Below are positions 1 to 13,400 of a stretch of DNA of 64,000 nucleotides, piece after piece. The notes under the pieces were generated by a model. The model did not search any database, had not been told where the DNA came from, and saw only the letters and a list, made by a program, of their open reading frames with translations. The DNA is from Cladocopium goreaui (lineage: Eukaryota > Sar > Dinophyceae > Suessiales > Symbiodiniaceae). The stretch is taken from contig CAMXCT020002336.1 of NCBI GenBank assembly GCA_947184155.2, positions 454,537-518,536 on the forward strand, written 5' to 3'. Each line of letters opens with the position of its first letter. Within the stretch, counting starts at the first letter, position 1. Position numbers and translations under genes: made by a program.

Positions 1-170
1 TCAATCGATCTATATTTATCTGAATCTGTCTCTCTATCTATTATCTCGGTACCTTTCTCTATCTCCATCCCCATGTCCAGCTCTAGCTCTAAATCGATCT
101 GTATCTCTATCTTTATCTATCTCTTTCTCTACCTTGCCATGTATCTAATTATGTATCGTTATGTATCTAT
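1..170. repeat. Degenerate TCTATC/CTCT simple repeat
   Basis: The window opens with imperfect TCTA, TCTC and ATCT runs. Similar pyrimidine-rich tracts recur near 3230-3310 and 4795-4930. No coding signal is visible. Confidence 0.8.
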
Positions 171-2865
171 CTGACAGGAAGTTCTGCCAGACTATCTTCA
201 AAAGTCGAAGTTGGTAGGGAGTCATCACGTCGTCCAAAACAAAGCAATTCTGCGAGGCTTCCCCCCAAATTCGAAGTAGACAACATACAAAACGAAGCAA
301 TTCTACGAGACTTCCTCATCAAAAACGAAGCAAATTTGCGAGACTTCCTTCAAACATATAAAAATGTATAGTTAGCATAGTTGAGAGCAGAGCTGACGCC
401 CTCATGACATTGCGTTTTGCGATTTGTCCACCCCATCTGTCTAAAGTATTGCGCCTGCCACAAAAAAGTGAAGCCAGGTCATACGAAGTGCTGCACCCGT
501 CACGCTAAATCGCAAACCTCAAGATTCGATGCTACAAAATGCAACCCCTCTCAGGAAATCAGCGCCCTGACCTCCTAACATGTCTTATGGAGATGTCTTT
601 CGTCCTGTGCCTGCCACACCAAATCCATCTTCGCAGATCCTCTTCAAACATCCCACGCCTGTCATCGTTTTTGAAACAGCTACAAGCCCCCACGATGGTT
701 TGGCTCACTTTTCACCAGGTGCAGAACCCACTGCAGCTGCCGTCAAAAAGTGGTGGGGACATGCCGGGACCATTAGATTTACAGCCAGATTTAACACGTT
801 TGAGTTCGAAATGTGGCCGCGTGCGCTTTTTCAACCAAGCAACTTCCAAAAATGGTGCAAGCATTTGCTGCTTTCACCGTTTTGACTTCGAAACATGCTT
901 CGCGCCACAGCCGCTTGCACTTTTTCAACAACTCAACGTCCAAAACTGCTTCGACAATGAGGTGTTTTTAGCATTTTGACTTCAAAATCTGCTTCGCGCC
1001 ACAGCGGCGTGCAATTTTGATCTCTTCTCCGACCAGATGGCTCCGCACCCGCCGGTTTAGCGAGCCTACTTTTCGACCTTCCGGAGCCACACAACATTGG
1101 AAAATCACAGTGTTTCGTGACTTTTCTACCTTTTCGCGCACCTGGATCTTCTTTCTTCTGACTCTTTCTCTTCTGACTTCTTCTCTTCTGAGTCTTTCTC
1201 TTCTCTGACTCTTTCTTTTCTCTGACTCTTCTCACAATTGTCGCTGCATCTGTCTATAATGCGGAAATTTGACTTCTAAACTTCCTTCGAGAATATATAC
1301 ACATATCGTTTATGTATATTCTTTATATATATATATATGTATATATTAAGATTATATAACATGCATTGATGTACTGATGTGTATATAATATTATATAATT
1401 AGGATCAGTATTCACTTCATGGCAGCCTCTTTGATCTGTCCCCATGTCCTCCTGACAGGTCGAGGGCAACGATTTCACAAGGGACGGCTTGCCACTCGGC
1501 AACGCTTCAGCTCGACTCAGGTGTTGGTTGACTCACCGCTGCTAGCACCTGACAAGTCGTCAAAAGTCTGAAGACATCTGAGCAGTGTCAAAACCTCTGC
1601 TAAAATATATTGAAGCCGAATGATAGCCTAATGGAAATGATTTCTGTTTGCACGAAACCATTGCGCCGTCCTTGCGCGACCACAACAGGAGCTTGCGCGC
1701 CCTTGCGCCAGAGGTTTTGTTGAAATTTGGCGTATTTGATTGTATTTGTGCTTGCGCGATGCAGCAGCGAAGCAGGTCTGGACTTGGTTTTCAAATATTT
1801 CACGTTCGATAGTTTTGAGATGTTTTAAGCTTGCGCAAGCATGAACTTGTCAAAAGCTTGCGTGCGTGTGGCTCATCTGGGTATGGCTCAAACATTGGGG
1901 ATAGGAGCCAAAAAAAATAAAAAAGGAGGTTTGAGAACATCGGAAAAAATGATAGATGATGATAGATGATTATTCTCTGACATTGGGGGCCCGCTTTCAA
2001 ACCAATAAATACGTCAGGCTAAACAATGGGGTACTAATTGTACCAATGGACCGGCAAAAGTGGTGAGGTTCAATGCGTTTAAATATGTTTAATTCAAGCG
2101 CATCCGGAAATGAGGGTCAATTATTTTTTGAGCCATCTGAACATATCTGAAACGTTGAAGTCTGTGACTTCTCCTCTTTGGGGATTTTTGAGCAGGCTTC
2201 AGTCCACCAGCAACCAAGGACTTTTCGCATCACTGCAACAGTGTCAAGTCACCTTGCAGCACTAAAGTTCTTTGAGGGGTGGTGTCGCTGGGTAATGGAA
2301 AATTCTATGAGCCCAGCTTTGAACCAACCTTCTCATTGGATCTCAGCCTTAGTTTCGCACCTTGTGATCCTTCTGTGCTTGCGCCACGGCTTCTGTTGCC
2401 TGACCAGAGTGAACCACCGATCGACACTGTCCAGGCATTCCCTTCACTCTTTGGATGTTGTTTCCTTTGCAGAGGCTATTGTTTGAACATTTTGGCACGT
2501 CCATGCGTTTACCAATGTCGGACACCATTGCTGCCGTCATCTGCAGTCTAAAAGATTGCTTCGTTTCAAGCGGTTTCAAGGGTGCTGGTTGGGTAATCTC
2601 AACCAGCGTTGCTGAAGCCAAAAATTGCCCAAGTCCCGGCCTTTCTTCTGAGCCTTAATGATAGCTTGTAGCTTCTGTTCAAGAAGGGACCTGGGAATCT
2701 GATCAAGTCGTACCCGTCTTACCCATGACATCATTCTAACAAGCTTTGCCGGAGAAAAAATGTTGAATTGTTGTTCAATGTTGACCTTGTTCAAGCATGA
2801 GAAACATCAAAAGAACAATGAGACAACTGAGACAACACAGAAAAAATCTGATAAAGCCTGCCAGG
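171..2865. other. Region downstream of the globin-channel gene, no gene recognised
   Basis: Short unrelated ORFs occur in several frames, but none shows a recognisable motif or a consistent exon structure. Positions 180-360 hold repeated short motifs of the type GAAGCAATTCTGCGAG. Positions 750-1310 hold a dispersed repeat (separate entry). About 1310-1400 is AT-rich. The stretch just below 2866 should contain the 3' UTR of the minus-strand gene, but no polyadenylation signal could be assigned. Confidence 0.5.
750..1310 (+). repeat. Dispersed repeat, copy A, with ~80-bp degenerate subunits
   Basis: The core TGCTTCGCGCCACA followed by a GCGTGCA-like block and TTTTTC recurs about every 80 bp. 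It is followed by a unique tail containing CTCCGCACCCGCCG, GAGCCTACTTTTCGACC and CTTCTTTCTTCTGACTCTT. The same order of blocks recurs in the same orientation at about 4940-6100, so this is an interspersed repeat family. It is not coding: frames are interrupted and codon content is poor. Confidence 0.75.
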
Positions 2866-4484
2866 TCACAGCTTATCTTCCTCCTCATCATCTGCTTCTC
2901 TTGGCCACGGTGCGCTCGGCGCAGTTGACCCGCCAAAGCGCTTGATTGTGTCCTGCACTGGGCCCACTGGAAACGATTCATATCCATTGATTGATCCGAA
3001 ATACACACATACTGTCACATACTCACATAATCTCACATACTATCATACTATCATCTTTCAGTACGAAATGCTGTCGCTACACAGCAGTTGCGGTGGACAA
3101 ACACAAGACATTCTTGCTGCTTCGTAGCTTTTCTGAGAAAGCCAAAGTGTACATTCTTTCCAAGTGTTGCAGGAACACCATTCAATTCACTCGTCTGGCA
3201 TACCACTGCTCGTACTAAGATTGATATCCGCTCTCTCTCTCTCTCTCTCTCTATCTCCCTCCTCTCTCTCTCTATCTCTTTTTTTTTTTTCTCTCTCTCT
3301 CTCTCTCTATTGCAATCCCGACCTATGGTTCCGCCCGCCGCAGGCTGAGGGCCAGCAGGTGGCTAAAACTGATAATCCTTCGCCATTCGCCCTATTTCGC
3401 CCTTATATGTTGGTTTCTGTCACGTTGCATCCTTCGCACGTCTTCTCTGGCTGAAAGCTATGATAGAGAGACGTGGAGAGTGTCTGCAGCTACTCCCCTT
3501 GCTCGCTTTCTTTGCCCCACGCCTACTGCACCATAAACACTAATGTCTGGGACAGGTTCTGCAATCCTCCGTGACAATGTGAGCATTGGAGGGTTCCAAG
3601 ACTTGAATGCCACCTGCCAACGGCCGCTGCTGCAAAACAATTGGATTGTTCAAAGTTTTCAAAGTTATTATACGATATCAAATGACTCTGAAAATTCATG
3701 GGCCATTCTGTGACCAACTTCATTGGCAGCAGTTTGCCCACACATAGACACAACTAACTATTTACCATGTTTGGATATGTTTGGCGTTTCCTTGCAAGCT
3801 GAAAGTTGAGTTCACCTTGCTACCTATTGCTACCCACCTACTGGCAGGCATCCGAACTCTCCGATTTGTAACGCAGAAATTTCATGAAATTTCAATATGC
3901 TTGTCAATGCTTGCAACAAAAATGTCCTGGGATGCTGAACCCCAGCCTGACAAGCCAACATCGCCCTCATTGAATTCCAATGGATCGTCCAACTTCAGAC
4001 TCTCCAGGAATTTGGTCCATCTCTTGACAGAAATGCCCTGGCCATATCATCTAGGCACTGATAACCCAATAAGGAGTTGGATGCGGGGACTATGGCTGGG
4101 CAAAAAGTATAAAGGAACCGCAGTGTCAATATCAACTACCATTGAAATGCATGCAACAACTTTTATAAAGACAACCAACCACGTTAGGCAAATTTTCTGG
4201 ACCTGTGTGCAGAAGAATTGGACTGAACAAAATAATGTGAAACGAAACAAAGCAAAGACTAGGAACACCAAATAGATCCTTGGACCCATTGGACATACAG
4301 TAATGGGTCCCAGCACCTGTAGTCCAGCAAGGCACAGTTCGATGTTTGCAAGTGCTTGCTAATACGTGACAACTATAAGGGTGCTGTGCATCGGTCCTGC
4401 ACGGTGGTGTTGGTGATGCTTGCCCTGTTTAGTCGCGCATAGCCCTGCATATTGGAATACGCATCATGGTACGATTGCGAGAGC
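2866..4484 (-). CDS. Globin-channel gene: C-terminal cytoplasmic tail (four exons)
   Basis: Exons: 4484-4403 (YHDAYSNMQGYARLNRASIT), 4037-3947 (GISVKRWTKFLESLKLDDPL then EFNEGDVGLSG), 3613-3567 (GGIQVLEPSNAHIVTE) and 2952-2866 (DTIKRFGGSTAPSAPW, an acidic end and the TGA stop). All start after AG|G. Donors are GT, GC (GCTGGG) and GA (GATTGC). The first exon follows TM6 directly through a codon split across the intron (CT|G). The strongly acidic last residues and the block WTKFLESLKLDDPLEF look like a conserved regulatory tail. I know no named domain for them. Confidence 0.8.
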
Positions 4485-7400
4485 CTTGGCAGCCAAATGG
4501 CTGGTGAAATGTGGTGAATTTAACATCTCTAGGCTCCAGTCTGACAGGGGTAATTGTGGAAAAATGGGTTCTGTGATGTTCTGTGCGCTTCAGGACTTCG
4601 CCCACTTGGGGCCAACACGGCATAATACGACTAATATATTATAATAATCATTTTGATTAAATAAAAACATTAAACCAGTAGTACCGCACAAGGCGGTGGC
4701 GGAAGTTTCAAAAATAGGAAACCTATAGGAGGGCTGGTTGCTGTGAATCACGGATGGCAGAGCGAAGCCACTGATGGACTGAAAGGTGCTTGAGGTCTCC
4801 TCTCTTTCTCTCTCTTTCTCTCTTTTTCTCTCTGTTTCTCTATCTTTCTCTGATTATCTACCTACCTACCTACTGATCTCTCTGTCTACCTATCTATCTG
4901 TCTGTCTGTCTATCTACCTGTCTATTTGCAAGCTTGAAAACCAAGCTATTCTGCGAGATGCTCTGAACCCGTCCAAAAGTGGTCCGAACGTGGTGTGTTT
5001 TGTACATTTTGACTTAGAAATGTGCTTCGCGCCGCAACGGCGTGCACTTTTTCGACATCGCAACTTCCAAAAGTGGTCCGAACCTGGTGTGTTTTGTACA
5101 TTTTGACTTCGAAACCCAAAAGATCAGGTTAGGCAATTTCCTTCCTAATAGTTAATTCCTTATTTCCTACCTAATTAGGTAATTTTTAATGTAAAAATGT
5201 AACCTAATTTTAAGGTAATTCAGCACGTGGGGTTGGAAGTTTGCGTGCAAACTTGCGAGGCGGGGCTGAACAAACTTGCGAGACGAGGTTGAAAGTTTGG
5301 ATGCAAACTTGCGAGGGGAAGTTGAAAGTTTGCGCGCAAACTTGCGAGGGGGGGTTGAAAGTTTGCGCGAAAACTTGCGAGGCGGGGTTGAAAGTTTGCA
5401 AGCAAATTTGCGCCCTTTGACACACACACGCAAGCATTTGCATGCAAATGGTGGTGCAAGTTTACACTCAAACTTGCGAGGGGGGGTTGAAAGTTTGCCT
5501 GCAAACTTGCGAGGGGAGGTTGAAAGTTTGCATGCAAACTTGCGAGGCGGGGTTGAAAGTTTGCGAAAGTTAGGTAAAAAATTAGTTAAGGCAAGAAAAA
5601 TTAACTAATTTAGGTAAGGAAAAAATAGATTAATAGTTATTTTTTGTCTAAGATAAGGAATTACCTTTTCGGCAGAAAATTGCCTAACCTGATCTATTGG
5701 GAATGTGCTTCGCGCCACAACGGCGTGCACTTTTTCGACATCTCACCTTCCAAAAGTAGTCCGACAATGGTGTGTTTTGTACATTTTGACTTGGAAATGT
5801 GCTTCGCGCCACAACGGCGTGCAATTTTTCATCTTTCATCTGGCCAGCTGGCTCCGCACCCGCCGCTTTAGCGAGCCTACTTTTCGACCCTCCGGAGCCA
5901 CAAATCATTGGAAAAACATAGTGTTTCGCGACTTTCCGACCTTTTCGCGCATCTGCATCTTCTTTCTTCTGACTCTTTCTCTTCTACTCTTCTCTCTTCT
6001 ATCTTTCTCTTCTCTCTGCCTCTGCCCTGCTCTGCTTTTCACCTGTCCATATTGTCGGAAGTTTGACTTCTTTAAACTTCCTTCGATTATATTTGCATAT
6101 ATATGATTATAATCCTTGTGAACATACATGGGAGGGGGTCCTGCAAGCCATTTGATAGACATAAAATGGTTTTCACTATAAAATGACTAGACACTGCTTA
6201 TAAAATGAATGGCCCCAACCCAAATGAAAACACTATATTTTGAGGGGGCCTGACCCCAGAACACCTTGAACTTGAACCACAAAATCTCTATAAAACGACT
6301 GGTTCCCTTTCCAAATGGTCAAGGCGCAAGTCAACAGATTTCAGCACCTCACTTAGAATCATACCATTTTCCAATTCCTTCATTTTGTTTCCAATGCCGC
6401 CCAGTGCCAACCCTGGCCTTTCAGCGGGCCATTTTGGAATAGTGTGGGCTACTTGATTTCCAAGTGCCGCCACCACAAAAAAGGCTAGCCTCAACCTTTC
6501 AACCCACCATGAAATTGGTGATTGAGACAGCATCTGCCATCCTTTTGCATTCCTTGATTTTGCTTCCAATGCCTCCAAATGCCAACCCTGGCCTTTCAAT
6601 GTGCCATTTTGGAATAGTGTTGGCTACTTGTATGATTTCCAAGTGCCACCACTATAAAATGGCTGGCCTCAACCTTTCAACCCACCATGAAATTGGTGAT
6701 TGAGCCAGCACCTGCCATCCTTTTGGGTTGAAATTGCCTGGAAAGCTGGGAATTCAACCCAATCACCAGTTTCATATTGGGTTGGTGGGTTGAGGCTAGC
6801 CATTTTGTAGTGGCTAGATTTGGGAAATTGTGCAAGTAGCCAACATTAAAACACAGTAGCCCATTGAAAGGCCATGGCTAGATAGCACAATGTGGGCTAC
6901 TGTTTTTTTAATGTGGGCTACTTGCACAATTTCCCAAATCTAGCCACTACAAAATGGCTAGCCTCAACCCACCAACCCAATATGAAACTGGTGATTGGGT
7001 TGAATTCCCAGCTTTCCAGGCAATTTCAACCCAAAAGGATGGCAGGTGCTGGCTCAATCGCCAATTTCATGGTGGGTTGAAAGGTTGAGGCCAGCCATTT
7101 TATAGTGGTGGCATTTGGAAATCATACAAGTAGCCAACACTATTCCAAAATGGCCCATTGAAAGGCCAGGGTTGGCATTGGGCGTCATTGGGAACAAAAT
7201 GAAGGAATGGAAAGAGATGGTTTGCCCATCTTCCCTGAGCATGTCTTCAGAACTTCACATGGCACAGGGCCGGTCTCCTTTTCGGAGGTTGTGCCCCCAC
7301 CCGAGGCATCTTTGATCAAATGATCAATGGCTGCGGATAAGAACAACCTGGATCATGGCTGCACTGCAAAAACTTGAACAAATCTGGACAGATTTCAGCT

Positions 7401-10400
7401 ACAACCCTAAAATCACTATAAAGTAGGGTGAGTGACCCCCTGAAGGAGTGCCGCTGGAGGTGCATAAAACAAAATATGGCATGCCTTGACCCCTCTCATT
7501 TTATAGAGGATATGTTCATGGGTATTGATTATATTATATTACATTATATTATATCATATCATGTTATATTATACAGTAATATACAGTATAAGTATAATAT
7601 AACATGATATGATATAATATAATGTAATATTATATTATGTAATATAATCTAATCTAATCTAATATAGTATAATAATAATAGTAATAATAATAAGAATAAT
7701 AATATAATATATATATATAATATTAAAAATAAAAAATATTAATTTAATATATATATATATAAGAAAATAATATATATATATATATAAGAAAATAATATAT
7801 ATATAATACATACATATATATATATATATACATATTATATAATATACCGTTGGACGTTGGGAAAGGCGAAAGCGAATGGTAAATTTCCTTCCTCATCATT
7901 TCCTCCAGACTGCTGCGGTTTCAGCTTTGAACATCAGCGTGAATCAGCCCCATGACAATCATCACATCGATCAAAGGCACCTCTTAAACCAACCCTCCCT
8001 AGCTACACAAAACTTTCGTGGAGCATTGAGACAAGCAGCTGGGCGACCAGAAGGTTGGTCAAACAAATGCCAACGATGAACAGGAACATGCATACTGGAA
8101 TGGTGACGAGAACTGAGGTCGAGATGATGATTTGATAAGCCTCTGGCGAGTACCTCATGCGTTGGTGCAGAGAACCTCTGTCAATGCTTGGGGAAGGCGG
8201 TTGAAGTCAACCGTTAATTCATCGAGAAATACTTGCAAGCCAGCAAGTTCAATTGACAAAAACCAGCGCCCCTCTATTGATTACTAAGTACTGAGGATAG
8301 CGGATCAAAGCGAACAGCAAAAAAAAACTAGCCATAAATGAGCACATCACTTGATCATGCAAGCGATGAATGCTGCGAGTCGCATCCCCAAAGACATCCG
8401 AATCAGCTCCTGAAAGCGGGCTTCCACTACGGATGCGCATCCCAAAAGAGTAATTATGAAACGGTGAGCATCTTCGCCAAAATTATAAGGCCAAAGAAAC
8501 AGCACTATACAGACTAGACTATACAGTAGTAACCGTCATTAGGAGCGCCATTTGGAAAAATTACAGTGGGGGGAGACCGCTCATTCATACACTATCATAT
8601 CAGCATATATCAACAGCACATATAGCACATTTATACATGTTTCATCGGCATCAGGAGCACCCTCTTATTCTCCCCAAACATGTTCAGCCCAGCATAGCTC
8701 CTCTAGCCACACATGAGCACCTTCCTTTGCTGGCATTTCATAGTACAAAGTGCTGATCGCTGTGCCTGAGGTTCAGCATAGTCATTGTATTTCAGTGTTT
8801 TTGAGTGGATCATTTTCATTCTTCCACAGAATTTCAATCAAAGAGACACTGGCAGTGCTGACGCGGTGCAAAAGGCCAAGACCAGCAGGAAAAGCGCCGT
8901 CAAGAAAAGCACCACTTCGATCACCACACGCCCGCACACCAGGACCTTGCAGCGTCGAATATGAACAGCAAAATATCAAGCATGACGCTAAATATGACAA
9001 ACTACTGAATCAGCAACTAAACGAGAGAAGACTTACCTAAGTAGTTTCGCGGAACTTGTTTGCGCACGCGCACGGACACATGTCCGATAGTACCACATTT
9101 TTTCCAAGCTGCGAATGCAGAGATGCGCATTGAAAAAATGGCCAAGTCTGAAAGCAGAGCCCAGTAGAGCATCATCGCAAGGAAAGCACCTGAGACATCT
9201 TTGTCCATCGGAATTCGCACATTTTATAACTGCATAAACTCAAGAGATCTCAAGAGTCTGGAGATGCCTGGAGCACTAATTAATATAGTGATACCAAGTA
9301 TGTGAATCACACCTCGCAATGATCCGATGGGGCAAGGGTCCGTTTGTCGTTCAATAATTAAATGGTTTGAGAATCATTGAGAAAGCATCTGGGCATCCCA
9401 ACGAAATGCGAAGCCAGCACAAGATGCACAAGTCCCGACATTGATTCACAAAGAAAAACACACGAAGACACACAAAGCAAAAAGGGGATACCAACTTTGT
9501 GCCAAATTCTGAATACCCAGTCTATCCCCAGCATGGAAAACATATTGCAATCACAATGTGGGGTCCAAAAGAACGTCCCTTATTTGATTACAAGCCATGT
9601 CAAACCACATCCAAAATTATCCAAAAAATATTCCAGCTCTGTTGATCTCTGCGGAACATGAAGTCCATAAAAAACATGGAAGTAAACAGGCATATTTGTC
9701 CAAATACATCCCATGGGCCCCGGTTTGCTGGGGATGGCAGAAGGGATTTGATCAATTCTCAAAACCCGGGTCTTGTAGCCATAGCCAACATCAATTGTCC
9801 AACTGTCCTCTTTGTGAACTCTAGATCCTTCTAGACCTTAGATGACCTTAGACATGTACCGACGAGGAGGGGACGAGCACGCTCCATGCCAGTTGTGTCA
9901 AAGTATTGCCCAGCTACAAATGGTGTAGAATTCCATGCGGTCTTGTCCTGATGGGCAGGACGGCAGGACGACGTCTTGAACCTCTAATTCATCACATCTG
10001 GACACTCGCAGGCGCGATTCTCAACAATCTGTGGGTTTAGTTCCAGTTTTGCTCCAACGCTGCCTCAAAGAGCCGCCTCTGTTGCTTACCAACACTCTAT
10101 GAGATCATGCAGGTGACACTACCATTGGACCATGCAATGTCCAAATCAATGATCACATCCCAAAAAGGAACCACGATTGTCTCCGCACCAGCCTGAGTCA
10201 CACTCCATGGTGATTCCGAAGCCATCGTTTAGGCACCAAAAGTAAGGCTCCTGCATCAGAACTTCCAATAAAATCAACAGCATCAAATTAGATGGAACCA
10301 GGTACTGCGCCTGCGAACTGCAGAACGTGATCATCATGCCCTGAAAGGTAATTCTACCCTATGATGTTCATTCATGTTCACTCATTGTAGATCATTTTAT

Positions 10401-13400
10401 CTTGAGACAATTCACCAGGATGATGAACATCAAGATGACAAACCAGCAACAACACAAAGTTGAGACCAAATCCTTAGAGCTGTAAAAGAAGACAGGACAG
10501 GCATAACATCGACTAAGACTAAGATTGCCGTTTGAATTTCACAGCACTCCTGCGTACACATGGCCAAAAGCAGAACCAGTAGTGTCACATTGGCAATCTC
10601 TTGCAACTGGAAAATGTAGGCTGGCAGGGGGATACCACAAAGTCCTTGGCCACAGTCTGACGCACATTGTGATGGTCTAAGTCTAAGCATTGTACTGACG
10701 AGATTCACACTGTCAGCAGTGTCAGGCAGGGCACTTTTGATCTCCCTGTTGCCCAAGTCTCTGAAGAGTTTGTTGGATTGGCCTTGTTGTCCAGCAGGAA
10801 ACAAGACAAACCACGAGTGGTTGAAGGGGTAGTTGGACACATGACATAACTTTTCAATCCTTCTCAAAAAAGAACTGGCACAACCCAGATGCTAAGTGCC
10901 CTATTTTATTGCCTCACTCAAGCATCTGTGAGAAGCCTGGGGCATCAGCTTTATCAAAAAAAACTAAATGTAGACTGCGAGGAAACGTGCAAGCCAAGGC
11001 ACTGATAATGAGCTTGCACATGGAGAAGATGTAATTGAAGACACGACATGAAAACATCGCAATGTCTTCCCCAAGCGTCTGACTCTTGCCAAGCTTGTGG
11101 TTCAACAAAGCAGATTGCCCGGTGATGAAGACCCCCAAGATCAGTAGGAAATAGATCTTGGACAAAATGAACTTGTAGCCTCGTATCACAGCGGACAGTT
11201 TGCATCCTGATCATCCGGGTTCGTATTTTCTGAACAAAGCCCCTGCACAAGGTTCTTTTTCATTTACTCATGGCTCGTGCAACAAAAAAAGGTCGCAAAC
11301 ACCGGGGATGGGTTAAGGCATGCACTGCAGTTTCAAAGCCTTTCTTTTTTTCAAGCATTGAGAATCACCAATTGGAGTGGCCTCCCTTTATCAGTCAAAG
11401 CAACTCAAGTCATGTATACTGTACCCTCTTTATACCAATAAATGGTATTGGTCCCCTACAGTACCAACTAAGGCAAGCCACTGGCAACGCGATGCCACAG
11501 AACATCTGAGAACAGAATCACAGTGGAGTGCCGGATGATCCTTGGGAGATCTTGGAAGTTCCCTGTGGCAACTGGCAACTCTGCTTGCGGCATCTTGCGG
11601 CTTCCATACTTGTTGTGAATTGAGACGCGGTTCAAACATCAAACCGTGAAACATCGTAAAACTCCTCTCCATGTGGACCTCTCAGCAGCCAATTGTTTTT
11701 GCCGGGGATCTTTGGATCGCTATGCTCCACCAGCCATTCCAGATTGGGGCTGAAGTTTCCCTCCAAATCCTGCAAATCAATGCAGAAGTCTTGCTGCTCT
11801 TTGTGCTCTGTAAACAATTTGCCATGTGGGTTTGGCTGAAGAAAACAGTAAGCGATTTATTAATTATATTTTTTCAATTATATTACTACTATTATATTAT
11901 ATTACTACTATCGTCGATCTACGCGCGTTTTTGCGTTTTCCTGGCGGCGGCCCCGCTGCAAGCAACCAAGGCCAAAAAACCAGCGTAGCCGGAACAGCTA
12001 CGCAGGATTCCGGCCACAACGGAGCCCAGCGCGGCCAAAACCCTGGTATAACTTTTGCATGAGCAGTCAAATCTGCCAACTCCACCTCGTTACCTTGTTT
12101 AATCTTGCTCCAAATTGTGAAGATGCCTGCAATACAGTACTAAGAATGCCTTAAGAATTTGAGGGACCCTCAGCCTGTTGTAGTGTAAATTTGCCTGTAT
12201 TTAAAAATAAGAATTTGAGGGACCCTGGACCTCATGCTTTCGTTTTCTTCACCAGCGCTCGGGCTGTATATCATAGAATTAATTATACTGTGCATTATTC
12301 CCCCGAATCTCATAGTTTTCATTTTTCCCCTTAATATTGTCATGTTGCACTGTTGCTGCATCCTCCAATTTTGCACAAACCCATTCATATTATATATATA
12401 TACTGCAACTCTTCTCTATCTAGCTAGATACGAAGCAAGAGACATGAACAAAAACCCAACGAAATGCGGGGATGCCATGCCCATACGACTCATACACAAT
12501 CAAGATGACTCATACACAATCAAGAACACCGAAAGCGTTCATTTCTCGTGGCCACCTTTTTGTGTGGTTCTGCAGTGCTGCATCTGCAGCAAAATAATGT
12601 AATATAGATCAGCAGCGAGGAGTTTGTTTCGTTCAAGCGTCAAACATGGGCTGCAAAAAGTTGACATCGGCACCATACTCGGCCAGTTTTGTTCTACTCT
12701 CAGAAGTATAGCTTGCCTGGATCAAATGCTTCACGTAGTAATTCACGCGACGCATGCCTGCAAACACAGACAGGCATTTGGTAAATTTAGCTGCAGTCAG
12801 CGATAGTCAGCGTGTGGGTGTGCGGTCCCTTTTTCGTGGATCTTCATGTGGAAAAACCAGTGATCTTGGACCCTCTTTATCCTTCTTATGTGCCGAAGGA
12901 GAAAGAAACATATGAATAGATTTAATATTGAGCTGAAGTCCAAAAGCTTCAATCATCAATCATAATTTGATGGATTCCGATTTCGTGAAAAAGTCTTTCT
13001 TTGAAACGTTAATCTTGAGGCTGAACTTCCGGTAGTCCCTTACATATACAAACTATGATATCCGCTGCTGCACTGGATGCTGCAGGTGTGGATATTTGCC
13101 AAATTGCTGCTTTGGCCATGTGGCCATATGATGAAATGCCCTATCAAATCTATCAGAATCTATCAAATGCCCTCTGCCGGGCACTGATCTCTCGAAGGTC
13201 TGCGCCAAGGTACTTTCTCGTTTGTGGTCTTGCTCAGGTCAAGTGTCTGTCTCAAGGATACCCATTGAAACACGACGGACGACGAAAGACGACGAAGGGA
13301 AAAAAACGAGCAAAAGGGTTTCAAGGGTTCCTCTACGGTACCTCCGGGGGAAGAAATTCCAAGGGTTCCTCTCCGGGACCTCCGGGGAGAAAAAAATAAA

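Larger units (their letters stand above)
4940..6100 (+). repeat. Dispersed repeat, copy B, split by a MITE-like insertion
   Basis: This copy shares with copy A (750-1310) the ~80-bp subunits (GTGGTCCGAAC, GTGTGTTTTGTACATTTTGA, TGCTTCGCGCC) and the tail GCTCCGCACCCGCCG, GAGCCTACTTTTCGACC and CTTCTTTCTTCTGACTCTT, ending near TTGACTTCTTTAAACTTCC. It is interrupted from 5115 to 5701 by another element. Removing that element restores an unbroken repeat subunit. It lies in the intron between TM6 and the C-terminal tail of the minus-strand gene. Confidence 0.75.
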
